Below, piece by piece: positions 43,145 to 52,052 of a stretch of 64,000 nucleotides of DNA. A model generated the notes under the pieces. That model ran no database searches and was not told the DNA's origin. It was given only the letters and a program-made list of their open reading frames with translations. The position numbers and the translations under genes are program-made. The stretch comes from Streptomyces sp. R28. GTDB taxonomy: Bacteria; Actinomycetota; Actinomycetes; Streptomycetales; Streptomycetaceae. Numbering within the stretch: position 1 is the first letter of the stretch; each line of letters begins with the position of its first letter. The stretch spans positions 5,631,001 through 5,695,000 of the forward strand of contig NZ_CP163439.1 of assembly GCF_041052385.1 (NCBI RefSeq), written 5' to 3'.

Positions 43145-43960
43145 ATGCCCCCCACCCCCCACCCGGCCCCGATACCGGGCGCGAGACGCGTCGCCCGTAT
43201 CGCCGTGGCCGCGGGCCTCGTCGCCGCGCTCTCCGCGACCGGCCCTCTGCCCGCAGCCTTCGCCGCGGACGGCTCCCCCGCCACCGCGGCCGACCCCGGC
43301 GTCAAGTCCGCGCACGACAAGCTCGGTTCGGACGACGCCGACCTCCTCGCGGAGGCCAAGGCACAGCGCGACAAGACCGGCACGATGGTGATCGCCACGG
43401 CGCCCGGTCGGACCGAGAAGGTCGCCGAGGAGCTGGATGCGATCAAGGGCGGCTCGGTGGGCCGTACGTACGACAAGCTCGGTTACGTACGGGCCACGGT
43501 GCCGACCGGCAAGGCGGACTCGGCCATCACGGCCGCCGCCAAGCTCTCCTCCCTGCAGGCCATCGACCTGCGCAACGAGATACCCCTGGAGGAGCCGGAC
43601 CTCGTAAGCGGCAGCAAGTCCTATACCTTCGCCGCCACTTACCCCGGCCCGGACAAGAACACCGCCGCGAAGAACCCGTACAACCCGTCGTTCGAGACGG
43701 GTGCCGTGGACTTCGTGAAGAAGAACCCGAAGGCGGACGGCCGTGGGGTGATCATCGGCGTCCTCGACACGAGTGTCGACCTCGCCACTCCCGCGTTGCA
43801 GAAGGCGACGACCGGTGAGCGCAAGATCGTCGACTGGGTGACCGTCACCGACCCGGTCGTCGACGGCGACGGCACCTGGCGCCCGATGACCACGTCCGTC
43901 ACCGGGCCCACCTTCACCTACGACGGGAAGACCTGGAAGGCCCCCGCGGGCCGACGGTGA
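43145..43960 (+). pseudogene. Truncated secreted S8 (subtilisin-like) protease, N-terminal part
   Basis: ATG 43145 starts a signal peptide (A-R-I-A-V-A-A-G-L-V-A-A-L ... A-F-A-A), an inhibitor-like propeptide (A-H-D-K-L-G-S-D-D-A-D-L-L) and the start of the peptidase: G-R-G-V-I-I-G-V-L-D-T-S-V-D-L with the catalytic Asp, then W-V-T-V-T-D-P-V-V-D-G-D-G-T. It stops after ~270 codons at a junction with an unrelated gene, so the catalytic His and Ser are missing. Confidence 0.85.
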
Positions 43961-44237
43961 CGCGACCGTGATCGACAAGGGTTGGGATCCGCGGTACTAC
44001 CAGCACAACCCGATCGCCCCGAACGGAACGGCTCCGCTGAAGCAGTTCTTCGAGCAGAACACGCAGGACGCCCCCTCGCCCAGCAGTACCGGGGGCGGCG
44101 GGACCCGGTTCGGCAAGACCCTCGCCGACGGGGACCTGGTGTGGGTCTTCAGCTCCGACTACGTCGTCGCGGACATCTTCCGAGTGGTCGACGGAAAGAT
44201 CATCGAGCACTGGGACGTCGCCGCCGACGGGCAGTAG
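43953..44237 (+). pseudogene. C-terminal fragment of an NTF2/SnoaL-like protein
   Basis: The frame reads D-G-D-A-T-V-I-D-K-G-W-D-P-R-Y-Y-Q-H-N-P then D-L-V-W-V-F-S-S-D-Y-V-V and V-D-G-K-I-I-E-H-W-D, a SnoaL-like fold of the NTF2 superfamily. The first helix and start are absent. It joins the S8 fragment at about 43953, and a GTG at 43968 could by chance start translation. Confidence 0.75.
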
Positions 44238-44281
44238 CCCGGCCGGCTGGAAGCACGCGGAGGGCACGCCCTCTGAAGTCG

Positions 44282-44325
44282 GACTGGACAACAAACAAAC
44301 CCCAGGTCTCTGACCTGGGGTTTCA
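44282..44325. repeat. tRNA-Gly terminator, copy 2, with flank
   Basis: CTGGACAACAAACAAACC and the hairpin (12-bp perfect stem, 44297-44323) match 39563-39606 with few changes, but the tRNA fragment itself is absent. It is the remains of the same chromosomal border. Confidence 0.8.
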
Positions 44326-44676
44326 TGTACCTCTACAAGGGTTCGTACGACACCCCCCGGGCCCCGTGCGCAGGCGAGGAGGCCGTCACCTTCGCGTTCG
44401 TGGAGGTTTGTGCACAGGCTGTGGACCGCGTGAAGCGCCCCGACCGGACGGCGATGTCGGTGCTGGAAGGTGGCGGTTGACGGCGCTGAGGGCTCCGGCG
44501 GGTGGCCGGCGTAGAGCCTTCGGCGTCGGCGGAGAGTCCACCGGTCAGTCATGCGGAATTGCGTAATTTCGCAATTGGTTAGATGCTGGGTTGGCTGTTC
44601 CTGCTATCCGGTAGTCGCGGGCACAGCCTTCGTGTCCACCCCCGGGGTGGGGTATCTGCAAGGAAACCGAGGGGTC
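44326..44676. other. Region between element border and ArsR gene
   Basis: No gene seen in about 350 bp. The right part (44555-44590) is AT-rich (GCGTAATTTCGCAATTG-like), which probably contains the ArsR promoter and its operator. Confidence 0.45.
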
Positions 44677-45018
44677 GTGTCCGTTCCGCTGTACCAGGCC
44701 AAGGCCGAGTTCTTCCGGATGCTGGGGCACCCCGTCCGCATACGCGTGCTGGAACTGCTGCAGGACGGTCCGATGCCGGTGCGGGATCTGCTCGCCGCGA
44801 TCGAAGTGGAGCCGTCGGGCCTGTCCCAGCAGCTGGCGGTCCTGCGCCGGTCCGGGATCGTCACCTCTGCCCGGGAGGGCTCGACCGTCGTCTACGAGCT
44901 GGCCGGCGGGGACGTCGCGGACCTGTTGAGGGCCGCGCGCCGGATCCTCACCGAGATGCTCGCCGGGCGGAACGAGCTGCTGGCCGAGCTGAGGGAAGCC
45001 GGGGTCACCGCGCGATGA
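44677..45018 (+). CDS. ArsR-family regulator (paralog 1)
   Basis: A 113-aa winged-helix regulator: V-P-L-Y-Q-A-K-A-E-F-F-R-M-L-G-H-P-V-R-I-R-V-L-E, recognition helix S-G-L-S-Q-Q-L-A-V-L-R-R-S-G-I-V, wing R-E-G-S-T-V-V-Y-E-L. The C-x-C metal site of classical ArsR/SmtB is absent, so the signal is not an ordinary metal. GTG 44677 follows GAGGGG. It overlaps the SulP gene (ATGA) and probably represses the operon. A close paralog closes the cluster at 48577. Confidence 0.9.
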   Translation: MSVPLYQAKAEFFRMLGHPVRIRVLELLQDGPMPVRDLLAAIEVEPSGLSQQLAVLRRSGIVTSAREGSTVVYELAGGDVADLLRAARRILTEMLAGRNELLAELREAGVTAR

Positions 45019-46739
45019 CCTCAGCGATCAGCCGGGCGACAGCCCTGCTCACCGCACTCCTGCCCGGTCGCGTCGATCTGGCGGACATGCGGCGTGCCCC
45101 GCGGCGGGACCTGCTCGCCGGACTGACCGTGGCGATCGTGGCGCTGCCCCTCGCCCTCGGCTTCGGCGTTTCCTCCGGTCTCGGCGCTGAGGCGGGACTG
45201 GCGACCGCCGTGGTCGCCGGTGCGCTCGCCGCCGTGTTCGGCGGGTCCAACCTCCAGGTGTCCGGGCCCACCGGGGCCATGACCGTGGTGCTGGTGCCGA
45301 TCGTCGGCGAGTACGGGCCGACCGGCGTGCTGACCGTCGGGCTGATGGCGGGCGTCATGCTTGTGGCGCTGGCCGCGCTGCGGGCCGGCAAGTACATGCA
45401 GTACGTGCCCGCGCCCGTGGTGGAGGGCTTCACCCTCGGTATCGCCTGCGTGATCGGCCTGCAGCAGGTCCCGAACGCGCTCGGCGTACCCAAGCCCGAG
45501 GGTGACCGTGTGCTGGTGGTGACCTGGCGCGCGGTCGAGGAGTTCGTGGGACATCCGAACTGGACGGCGGTCGGATTCACGGTGTCGGTGGCCGCGGTCA
45601 TGCTGGTGGGCGCCCGCCGGCGGCCGACCGTTCCGTTCTCCATCCTCGCGGTCATCGCGGCGACGGTCGTCGCCGAGGCCGCCGGTCTGGACGCGGCGCA
45701 GCCGATCGGCACCCTTCCGTCCGGGCTCCCCGCGCCCTCGCTCGGCTTCCTGGACGTCGGTTCGCTCGGCACGCTGATCGCCCCGGCCCTGGCCGTGGCG
45801 GCGCTCGCGGCCCTGGAGTCGCTGCTGTCCGCCTCGGTGGCGGACGGCATGACGGTGGGGCAGAGGCACGACCCCGATCGTGAGCTGTTCGGCCAAGGGC
45901 TGGCCAACATCGCGGCCCCGCTGTTCGGCGGGGTGCCCGCGACCGGCGCGATCGCCCGGACCGCGGTCAACGTCCGCACGGGCGCCGGCTCCCGGCTGGC
46001 CGCCCTGACCCACGCTGCGATCCTCGCCGTGATCGTCTTCGCCGCGGCGCCCCTCGTCTCGAAGATCCCGCTCGCCGCCCTCGCGGGCGTGCTGGTGGCC
46101 ACCGCGGTCCGCATGGTCGAGGTCGGCTCCCTCAGAGCGATGGCGAGGGCCACCCGCTCCGATGCGCTGATCCTCGTCCTCACCGCGGTCGCGACCCTCG
46201 CCCTGGACCTCGTGTACGCGGTGATCATCGGCCTTGTCGTGGCGGGCGCCCTCGCTCTGCGCGCCGTGGCCAAGCAGGCCCGCTTCGACCAGGTGCCGCT
46301 CGACCGAGGCGACCACAGCGCCGAGGAACACGCCCTGCTCGCCGAGCACATCGTCGCTTACCGCATCGACGGCCCTCTCTTCTTCGCCGCCGCACACCGC
46401 TTCCTGCTGGAGCTGACCGAGGTGGCCGACGTCCGGGTCGTCATCCTGCGCATGTCGCGGGTGTCGACCATGGACGCCACCGGCGCGCTGGTCCTCAAGG
46501 ACGCGGTGGAGAAACTGGCGCGGCGCGGCATCCTTGTCCTGGCCTCCGGTATCCGCTCCGACCAACGCCAGGTCCTGGGCTCCGTCGGCGCGCTGGAACT
46601 CCTGCGGCCCGACGGCCGGGACTACGCCACCACCCCCGAGGCCATCCGGGGTGCTCGCGCCTACCTGGAGTCGGCCGGCCTCCTGATCGCCGTTCCCGCC
46701 CAGAAGCCTCGAACCTCCAGCGAGGAAGCCGTCCGATGA
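45015..46739 (+). CDS. SulP-family anion transporter with STAS domain
   Basis: The 574-aa protein has the SulP membrane domain (R-R-D-L-L-A-G-L-T-V-A-I-V-A-L-P-L-A, G-S-N-L-Q-V-S-G-P-T-G-A-M, Q-R-H-D-P-D-R-E-L-F-G-Q-G) and a C-terminal STAS domain (about 455-560; M-S-R-V-S-T-M-D-A-T-G). It transports sulfate, bicarbonate or a related anion. It is translationally coupled to the ArsR gene before it and to the FMN-type protein after it. The anion is not readable; the ArsR lacks metal ligands, so sulfur or redox control is possible. Confidence 0.93.
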   Translation: MTSAISRATALLTALLPGRVDLADMRRAPRRDLLAGLTVAIVALPLALGFGVSSGLGAEAGLATAVVAGALAAVFGGSNLQVSGPTGAMTVVLVPIVGEYGPTGVLTVGLMAGVMLVALAALRAGKYMQYVPAPVVEGFTLGIACVIGLQQVPNALGVPKPEGDRVLVVTWRAVEEFVGHPNWTAVGFTVSVAAVMLVGARRRPTVPFSILAVIAATVVAEAAGLDAAQPIGTLPSGLPAPSLGFLDVGSLGTLIAPALAVAALAALESLLSASVADGMTVGQRHDPDRELFGQGLANIAAPLFGGVPATGAIARTAVNVRTGAGSRLAALTHAAILAVIVFAAAPLVSKIPLAALAGVLVATAVRMVEVGSLRAMARATRSDALILVLTAVATLALDLVYAVIIGLVVAGALALRAVAKQARFDQVPLDRGDHSAEEHALLAEHIVAYRIDGPLFFAAAHRFLLELTEVADVRVVILRMSRVSTMDATGALVLKDAVEKLARRGILVLASGIRSDQRQVLGSVGALELLRPDGRDYATTPEAIRGARAYLESAGLLIAVPAQKPRTSSEEAVR

Positions 46740-47143
46740 GCACTGCCCCCGCGCCCCCGCGCATGGTGGAGATCTCCGGGGCGGAGGCTCTGTGGCTGCT
46801 CGAAGGCAGCAGCCTGGGCCGGTTGGTGTACCCGCAGCGGGAGCTGACCGTCGTACGGCCGGCCCGGCATGTGGGGGAGTACGGCCGGCTGATCGTCCGG
46901 GCTCCCGTCCAGGCGGTGGCGGTGCCGACCACGGTGACCTACCACGTGGACGAGATCCGCACGGTGCACGGCACCGGCTGGGCGGTCACGGTCCACGGCC
47001 CCGCCGACGTGCTCGGCGACGCGGACGAGGTGGCCCACTATCGCCGTACGCTGCCCGGCTGGACGCACGGTCCGCACGACACCCTGCTGCGCCTGCACCC
47101 CCAGAGCGTCACCGGCTTCCGCCTCGCCCGCGGGGAGACATGA
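46736..47143 (+). CDS. Pyridoxamine 5'-phosphate oxidase-like flavin-binding protein
   Basis: A 135-aa split-barrel protein: E-A-L-W-L-L-E-G-S-S-L-G-R-L-V-Y, V-T-Y-H-V-D-E-I, G-T-G-W-A-V-T-V-H-G-P-A and a C-terminal R-L-H-P-Q-S-V-T-G-F-R. Such small members bind FMN or F420. It overlaps both neighbours by ATGA. A function in this regulatory operon is unknown; redox sensing or reduction is a reasonable guess. Confidence 0.82.
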   Translation: MSTAPAPPRMVEISGAEALWLLEGSSLGRLVYPQRELTVVRPARHVGEYGRLIVRAPVQAVAVPTTVTYHVDEIRTVHGTGWAVTVHGPADVLGDADEVAHYRRTLPGWTHGPHDTLLRLHPQSVTGFRLARGET

Positions 47144-47601
47144 TGGCCTCCGTTCTCGATGGCCTTCCGTACCGGCACGTGCTCACCCTGCCCAACGAGC
47201 CGTCCGCGGTTCGCCTCGCCCGCGTGACCGCCGAACAGGCACTGGCCGAGTGGGGGATAGATCTGCACCGGCCCGTCGTGGACGCGGCACTGCTGATCCT
47301 CAGCGAGCTGGTGACCAACAGCGTCCGGCACGCCGCCGAGCTGTCCCCGCAGATCATGGTCATGTATGCGGCGAGCGGAAGCCACCTGGCCTTCGCCGTC
47401 CACGACCGTCACCCCCACCAGCCGCCGCTGCACCAAGTCGCAACCGGCACCAGTGGCGGTCTCGGCACGGTCATGGAGCTCACCCGGCAACTCGGCGGCA
47501 CCGCGGCCGTGCACGGCGACGCGGACGGCAAGAGCATCTGGATAACCCTCCCGCTCCGAAACCTCAACGGGCCGCAAGAGCAAGGAAGTTCACCCGCATG
47601 A
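47140..47601 (+). CDS. RsbW-like ATP-binding (anti-sigma type) protein
   Basis: The 153-aa HATPase shows the N-box S-E-L-V-T-N-S-V-R-H-A (about 54-64), D-R-H-P-H-Q-P-P-L in place of the usual G1 D-x-G-x-G, and G-G-L-G-T-V-M-E-L in the G2 region. It likely binds ATP and acts as anti-sigma kinase or switch protein. It overlaps the STAS gene, its probable partner. Two start ATGs (47140, 47143) are possible. Confidence 0.87.
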   Translation: MMASVLDGLPYRHVLTLPNEPSAVRLARVTAEQALAEWGIDLHRPVVDAALLILSELVTNSVRHAAELSPQIMVMYAASGSHLAFAVHDRHPHQPPLHQVATGTSGGLGTVMELTRQLGGTAAVHGDADGKSIWITLPLRNLNGPQEQGSSPA

Positions 47602-47993
47602 CCATCGAGTGGCGCTACACCGTCGAGGACGACTTCGGGATCCTCTCTGTCGCCGGATACCTCGGCCCGGAGGCGGTCCGCCGCTTCGGCGGAGCTCTCG
47701 GCTGGGTCGTCGCGCGCGGCACCGGACCGGTCATCCTCGACCTGACCGAACTGCGCGGCTGGTCCGCGGAAGGGCAGCTGGCCATCACCGAGGCCGCACA
47801 CCGCCTCGTCGGAGCGGGCCGGAGCCTGGAACTGGCCGCCATCCCTGCCGACGGCTCGCTCGTCCCGCCCGGCGACTGCCCGGACATCCCCGTCCACAGC
47901 GACCTGGCCACCGCCCTCGCCGCCCACGCACGGCACCCGTCGGCCCCCGACGAGGCGCAGCAGGCGTGGCGCACCGACGGCTGGCCCACCTGA
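47598..47993 (+). CDS. STAS-domain anti-sigma factor antagonist
   Basis: A 131-aa STAS protein: F-G-I-L-S-V-A-G-Y-L-G-P-E-A, P-V-I-L-D-L-T-E-L-R-G-W-S-A-E-G-Q-L-A-I, then an alpha-beta end. The position usually occupied by the phosphorylated Ser (D-x-S-x-x-x) reads W-S-A-E-G, so a Ser is present. With the upstream ATPase it makes a likely partner-switching pair coupled to the transporter operon. ATG 47598 overlaps the previous stop. Confidence 0.82.
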   Translation: MTIEWRYTVEDDFGILSVAGYLGPEAVRRFGGALGWVVARGTGPVILDLTELRGWSAEGQLAITEAAHRLVGAGRSLELAAIPADGSLVPPGDCPDIPVHSDLATALAAHARHPSAPDEAQQAWRTDGWPT

Positions 47994-48031
47994 CCCGCGT
48001 ATCCGATCACTGAACGAAAGACACCTGTGCC

Positions 48032-48400
48032 ATGAGCGACAACCTTCCCCCCTGCCCCGCATGCTCCGGCGCCTACACCTACGAGATGGGTGCGCTCCTG
48101 GTGTGCCCTGAGTGCGGGCACGAGTGGTCTGCGTCCGAGGGGCCTGCGTCCGAGGGGCCTGCGGACGGCGCTTCCGGAGGCAAGGTGATCCGGGACGCGG
48201 TCGGCAATGTGCTCGCCGACGGTGACACCGTCACGGTGGTCAAGACGCTGAAGGTCAAGGGCAGCCCGAGCGGGATCAAGGCGGGCACCAAGGTGCGCAA
48301 CATCCGCCTGGTCGACGGCGTGGACGGCCACGACATCGACTGCAAGGTCGACGGGTTCGGCGCCATGCAGCTCAAGTCCAGCGTGGTGAAGAAGGTCTGA
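48032..48400 (+). CDS. YjdM/PhnA-like zinc-ribbon protein
   Basis: A 122-aa protein with an N-terminal zinc ribbon (P-P-C-P-A-C-S-G and V-C-P-E-C-G-H-E-W), a linker containing a duplicated A-S-E-G-P unit from a 15-bp repeat, and the PhnA barrel with D-A-V-G-N-V-L-A-D-G-D-T-V and K-V-K-G. Despite its name PhnA is not the phosphonoacetate hydrolase; its role is poorly known. It follows the STAS gene by 38 bp. Confidence 0.9.
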   Translation: MSDNLPPCPACSGAYTYEMGALLVCPECGHEWSASEGPASEGPADGASGGKVIRDAVGNVLADGDTVTVVKTLKVKGSPSGIKAGTKVRNIRLVDGVDGHDIDCKVDGFGAMQLKSSVVKKV

Positions 48401-48576
48401 CCCGACACCTTGTAGCGCCGACGACCTGGGACGCCGTCCCTGGCGGTTTCACCGGGTTAGGCGCGCTCGGTGCCTCAGGCGAGGATGGGCCGCATGTTCT
48501 TGACGAGTGGGTGGATGCGATGCGCCGAGCTCCGACCGGTGGGGACGTGCCGTCGCGTCGGGGAGGGGACGGCTCG

Positions 48577-48933
48577 ATGAGCACGCCGCTGTACCAACTG
48601 AAGGCCGAGTTCTTCAAGACGCTCGGCCATCCGGCCCGTATCCGCGTCCTGGAGCTGCTGAGCGAGCGCGAGCACGCGGTCGCGGAGATGCTGCCCGAGG
48701 TGGGCATCGAGCCCGCACACCTGTCCCAGCAGCTGGCCGTGTTGCGGCGGGCGAATCTGGTCAAGACCCGTAAGGAGGGTTCCAACGTGTACTACTCGCT
48801 GACCAGTCCGCAGGTCGCGGAGCTTCTCCGGGTCGCACGGACCATCCTGTCCGGGGTGCTCGCCGGGCAGGCCGAGCTGCTGGCCGACCTTCAGGCCGCG
48901 CAGGGTGAGGATGAGGGTGAGCCGTCGTCGTAG
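48577..48933 (+). CDS. ArsR-family regulator (paralog 2)
   Basis: The 118-aa protein is a clear paralog of the regulator at 44677: T-P-L-Y-Q-L-K-A-E-F-F-K-T-L-G-H-P-A-R-I-R-V-L-E and L-S-Q-Q-L-A-V-L-R-R-A-N-L-V. Again there is no C-x-C metal site. ATG 48577 has GGGAGGGG upstream. It ends the SulP cluster; its own target may have been lost in the rearranged DNA downstream, where a membrane-protein scrap is visible. Confidence 0.9.
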   Translation: MSTPLYQLKAEFFKTLGHPARIRVLELLSEREHAVAEMLPEVGIEPAHLSQQLAVLRRANLVKTRKEGSNVYYSLTSPQVAELLRVARTILSGVLAGQAELLADLQAAQGEDEGEPSS

Positions 48934-49813
48934 CGACGGCCCTTGAACGGCGGCCGTCTCCCGGGAGTTGGACAGCCTCCGGTGGTGCGGGAGGCGCCGG
49001 TGGACCGGGCGCCCTCTCCAACGCCTTCGCTACGTCCTTCGTCCTGCTGGCGGCGACCGTGATCAGCGTGCGGCGGGGTGCGGAGCCCGACATCTGGCAC
49101 GGGCTCTCCGCCGCCTGTCTGGGCTGACCGTAGGGGCCGCTGTCGACCGTGGTTGTCCGCTCTTACGGGCACGTCGAGGGCGCGGGACGAGAGCTGTGGG
49201 CCGAGCATGCCGCTCGCACGGGCACCGTGCTCCGTGCGCTTCACCGACACGGTGTGGCATCACCACGTATGCGCCGCTGCCGTCGGGCAGACGGGCGTCG
49301 AGCCGGGCGACCTCGCCGTCTCCCCGGCAGGTGCGCACGGCGAGCTGAAGCAGCTGCTCGGGAAGGGCAGCCCCGTCCAGGACCTGCGGGGCCCGTCTGC
49401 TCGGAAAACGACTTCGCGCATGCATGGACAACGGCGAAGCCGGCTCCGCGCGGGACCGAGTGCCGCCACCGGCGGGCGACGTCGGTCGGGGACCGGCCTG
49501 ACGAACGTCAACTCCCGCAAGACCGGATCGGGTGCGGTCGCCGTCGTCGTCCATCCCAGCGAGACGATGGACAACCGGATCGCATGCGCGGACTTCGACC
49601 CGGGCAGGGAGGTCGTGGCGATGCCGAAGTTCCTGGGCGTCATCACCGGAGACGCCAAGGCCGCGGAGCCGAGCCCCGCGCTCGTTCGTTCAGCCGCTGC
49701 GCGTTGCGGTGCGGCGGGTGGACGAAGCACGGGTGCCCCACCGAATCTCGGCAGGGCAGCCGTCCCCTGGGCCTCCGTTTTGTCGGTGTGCTCTCGACTG
49801 TCTGTCCGGGGTG
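48934..49813. other. Rearranged region without intact genes
   Basis: Only scraps are readable. At about 48990-49127 a frame reads G-A-L-S-N-A-F-A-T-S-F-V-L-L-A-A-T-V, like the last helix of an MFS transporter, and stops at 49127. At 49140-49183 there is a copy of the element-border repeat. At about 49500-49690 a frame reads V-N-S-R-K-T-G-S-G-A-V-A-V-V-V-H-P with no family I know. Confidence 0.5.
49140..49183. repeat. Element-border repeat, copy 2
   Basis: CTGTCGACCGTGGTTGTCCG then CTTACGGGCACG, very close to copies at 56651 and 60650. No tRNA fragment adjoins this one, so it shows an internal border left by a deletion. Confidence 0.6.
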
Positions 49814-51067
49814 TCACATCGCGGCGATGCCCTCCATACCGGACTCGTCGAACGCGGGCAGGCCCTCGGCGGTGGTGACCTTGGTGAGGGATCCGTTCTT
49901 CTCGACGCGGAAGCCGTCGACCGTCCCGGAGACGGCGTTCTGGACGTAGACGAACTTCGCGTCCTTGGTCACGGCGATGTCGATCACACCCTGCGATTTC
50001 GAGGAGGGTGGGGTGGCGAGGCCGACCTCGTTGGTCAGGGCGAGCCGTCCGTGCTCGTCCATGCGGTACCCGGTGACGGTGGAGTTGCCGGTGTTGCCGC
50101 CGTAGAAGTGGTCGCCCGCGCGCTCCAGCCAGCACAGGACCTCCTGGCCGTTCGCAAGCGGCTTCTGAAGGACCTTCAGCTTGCCGTTCTGCCGGACCTG
50201 GTAGGTGGTCACCGTGGACCTCTCGGCCTCGGCGACCAGCATCCGCCCGCCGGACCTGTCGAAGCTGATCGCGAACGGCACGTTGCCGGCAGACTTGTTG
50301 ACGACCGGTTCGGCGACGGCCGGCAGGCCGTTCCTCTTCAGCGGGAAGACCTCGATGGTGTTGTTTCCCTTGGTGGTGATCACCAGGTTGCGGCTGTCCG
50401 GGGTGATCTCGACCTCGCCAGGCGAGGTGTCGAACCGAGGTACGGCCTCGTTGGCCAAGCCGAGGGAGCGGAAAGACCCCCGTATCGGCACGAGCCCCTT
50501 CGTGGTGATCCGGAAGCCCTGGACGCTGCCCTTGCCGCCCGCGTTCATGACGTACGCGATTTTGCCGCGCACCGCGATGCTGGACGGGAAGTCGCCGCCC
50601 GTGTCCATGATTTGACGACGGCCCAGCTTCGTTCCGTCGGCACGGAAGGCGGTCAGTGTGCCGCTGCCTGCGTTGACCGCCAGCAGCATCCCGGAGGCGT
50701 CGTCGTAGACGAGGGACCCCTGGGAGGCGAGGGAGTCCGTGGGGGCGTCGACCTGGTCGCCGCCCCTGCCGCCCGTCGCGTAACTGCCCGCGGGTTTCAG
50801 CTTGCCCTGCCCGTCCCCTGCGAAGACGTGGATGGTGTTGCCGTTCAGTTCGTTGCCCTGTACGAAGACGGCACGATCGGCTCCCGCTCCGGACGCCCCG
50901 TACTGGCCGGCCGAGGCCAGGGACACGGCCACGGTGGCGGCCGCGACGGTGGCGAGGGCGCCTCCGCCGATCATGATCCGCCGCGTCCTGGACCGTGCCC
51001 GGTGACCGCGGCGTCCCCCGGCCTTCGGACGTGGACGGTGCTCACTCCGCTCGCCGTACATGTTCAC
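49814..51067 (-). CDS. Secreted beta-propeller protein (lactonase/YncE-like)
   Basis: A 417-aa protein with a signal/anchor helix after a basic start (R-S-R-T-R-R-I-M-I-G-G-G-A-L-A-T-V-A-A). Propeller repeats include N-T-I-H-V-F-A-G-D-G-Q-G-K-L, G-S-G-T-L-T-A-F-R-A-D-G-T-K-L and N-S-T-V-T-G-Y-R-M-D-E-H-G-R-L. This is the seven-bladed lactonase/YncE pattern. Catalytic residues of true 6-phosphogluconolactonase cannot be confirmed. GTG 51067 is preferred because AAGGAG lies six bases upstream; an ATG at 51082 has no good site. Confidence 0.82.
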   Translation of the reverse strand: MNMYGERSEHRPRPKAGGRRGHRARSRTRRIMIGGGALATVAAATVAVSLASAGQYGASGAGADRAVFVQGNELNGNTIHVFAGDGQGKLKPAGSYATGGRGGDQVDAPTDSLASQGSLVYDDASGMLLAVNAGSGTLTAFRADGTKLGRRQIMDTGGDFPSSIAVRGKIAYVMNAGGKGSVQGFRITTKGLVPIRGSFRSLGLANEAVPRFDTSPGEVEITPDSRNLVITTKGNNTIEVFPLKRNGLPAVAEPVVNKSAGNVPFAISFDRSGGRMLVAEAERSTVTTYQVRQNGKLKVLQKPLANGQEVLCWLERAGDHFYGGNTGNSTVTGYRMDEHGRLALTNEVGLATPPSSKSQGVIDIAVTKDAKFVYVQNAVSGTVDGFRVEKNGSLTKVTTAEGLPAFDESGMEGIAAM

Positions 51068-51274
51068 GTGCCACTCCTTCATTCCTCGTCGTGCCTGTGC
51101 GTCCGCGTGGAGGTCGTGGACAGGACGAGCGTGGTCGGTGGTGGCAGTGAGGCGGGTGGGGAACGGGGGCCGCGTCAGACTCTCGTAAGCAGTCGGCCGC
51201 TCCGGTGTGACGGATGTCTTACGCGTTCCGCGCAGGGCCATGGCGGAGCCGGTGCGGCCTCCTACGGTGACGGG

Positions 51275-51916
51275 ATGCGATCCTTGCGTGCTCTGCGTGC
51301 GACGGCGCTGGTGACGGCGGCCCCCCTGCTGCTGGCTGTTGCCGGTCTGGTCCATCCCCGGCATCTGACGGCGGCGACGGCGGGCGACTGGGCCGGGCTG
51401 CACGTCGTTCTGCTGCCGGTGTTCCCCTTCCTGGCGCTCGGTCTGGTGGTCCCGTTGTGGGGCAGGCCGCGCCGCGACGCCGAGGGGGCCCTGACGCTGC
51501 TCGCCTGGGCCGGATGCCTCGGCTACGCGGCGTACTACTCCGGACTCGACGCCGTCGCGGGGATCTCGGCGGGCACGGTGGTCGACCACGGAGTGCACGG
51601 GGCAGCCGGGCGGCTGTTCGCGACCGGCGACGAACTGGGCCGGGCGGGGGTCTACGCCCTGGCCGCGGCGAGTCTCGCGACGTGCGCGGTGCTGTACCGG
51701 CGCCACGGGGTCCGGGTGCTGCCGGGTGCCGTGGTGCTGCTCGCCGCCTGCTGGTCGTTCGTCGACAGTCACATTTTCTGGCCGCGGGGCGTGCTCACCA
51801 TGCTCGGCTTCGCCCTGGCCTTCGCACTGCTGACGGCGGCGACCTTCCGGAGGGGAGAGGACACGGCGGAGACCGGAGACGGCAGGGCACGGCCCCGAAG
51901 GCTTGCGAACCGCTGA
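51275..51916 (+). CDS. Membrane protein, 213 aa
   Basis: About six hydrophobic helices, beginning A-L-V-T-A-A-P-L-L-L-A-V-A-G-L-V-H-P and including W-A-G-L-H-V-V-L-L-P-V-F-P-F-L-A-L-G and D-S-H-I-F-W-P-R-G-V-L-T-M. No family is recognised. It diverges from the propeller gene with 207 bp between. ATG 51275 is the first in-frame start with a plausible helix. Confidence 0.7.
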   Translation: MRSLRALRATALVTAAPLLLAVAGLVHPRHLTAATAGDWAGLHVVLLPVFPFLALGLVVPLWGRPRRDAEGALTLLAWAGCLGYAAYYSGLDAVAGISAGTVVDHGVHGAAGRLFATGDELGRAGVYALAAASLATCAVLYRRHGVRVLPGAVVLLAACWSFVDSHIFWPRGVLTMLGFALAFALLTAATFRRGEDTAETGDGRARPRRLANR

Positions 51917-51977
51917 CGTACCCGCGCCGAACGGCCCGCAGCCGCGAGCACGGCCGTGCGGTCGGGGCATGTAGATC

Positions 51978-52046
51978 CCGGTCACCGGACGTGCGGGCTT
52001 CATCGAATCGCACATCGCCACCGCCCTCACCGGCGTCGGCCACGAG
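51978..52046 (+). pseudogene. N-terminal scrap of an NAD-dependent epimerase
   Basis: The frame reads P-V-T-G-R-A-G-F-I-E-S-H-I-A-T-A-L, the dinucleotide-binding start of sugar-nucleotide epimerases (usually V-T-G-G-A-G-F-I-G-S-H), with two Gly positions changed. It ends at the junction with the integrase fragment seven bases later. Confidence 0.65.
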
Positions 52047-52052
52047 GACACG

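Noticed and set aside
45005..46565. Long minus-strand frames opposite the SulP gene
   Set aside because: Antisense shadows rich in Arg, Ala, Gly and His without any domain.
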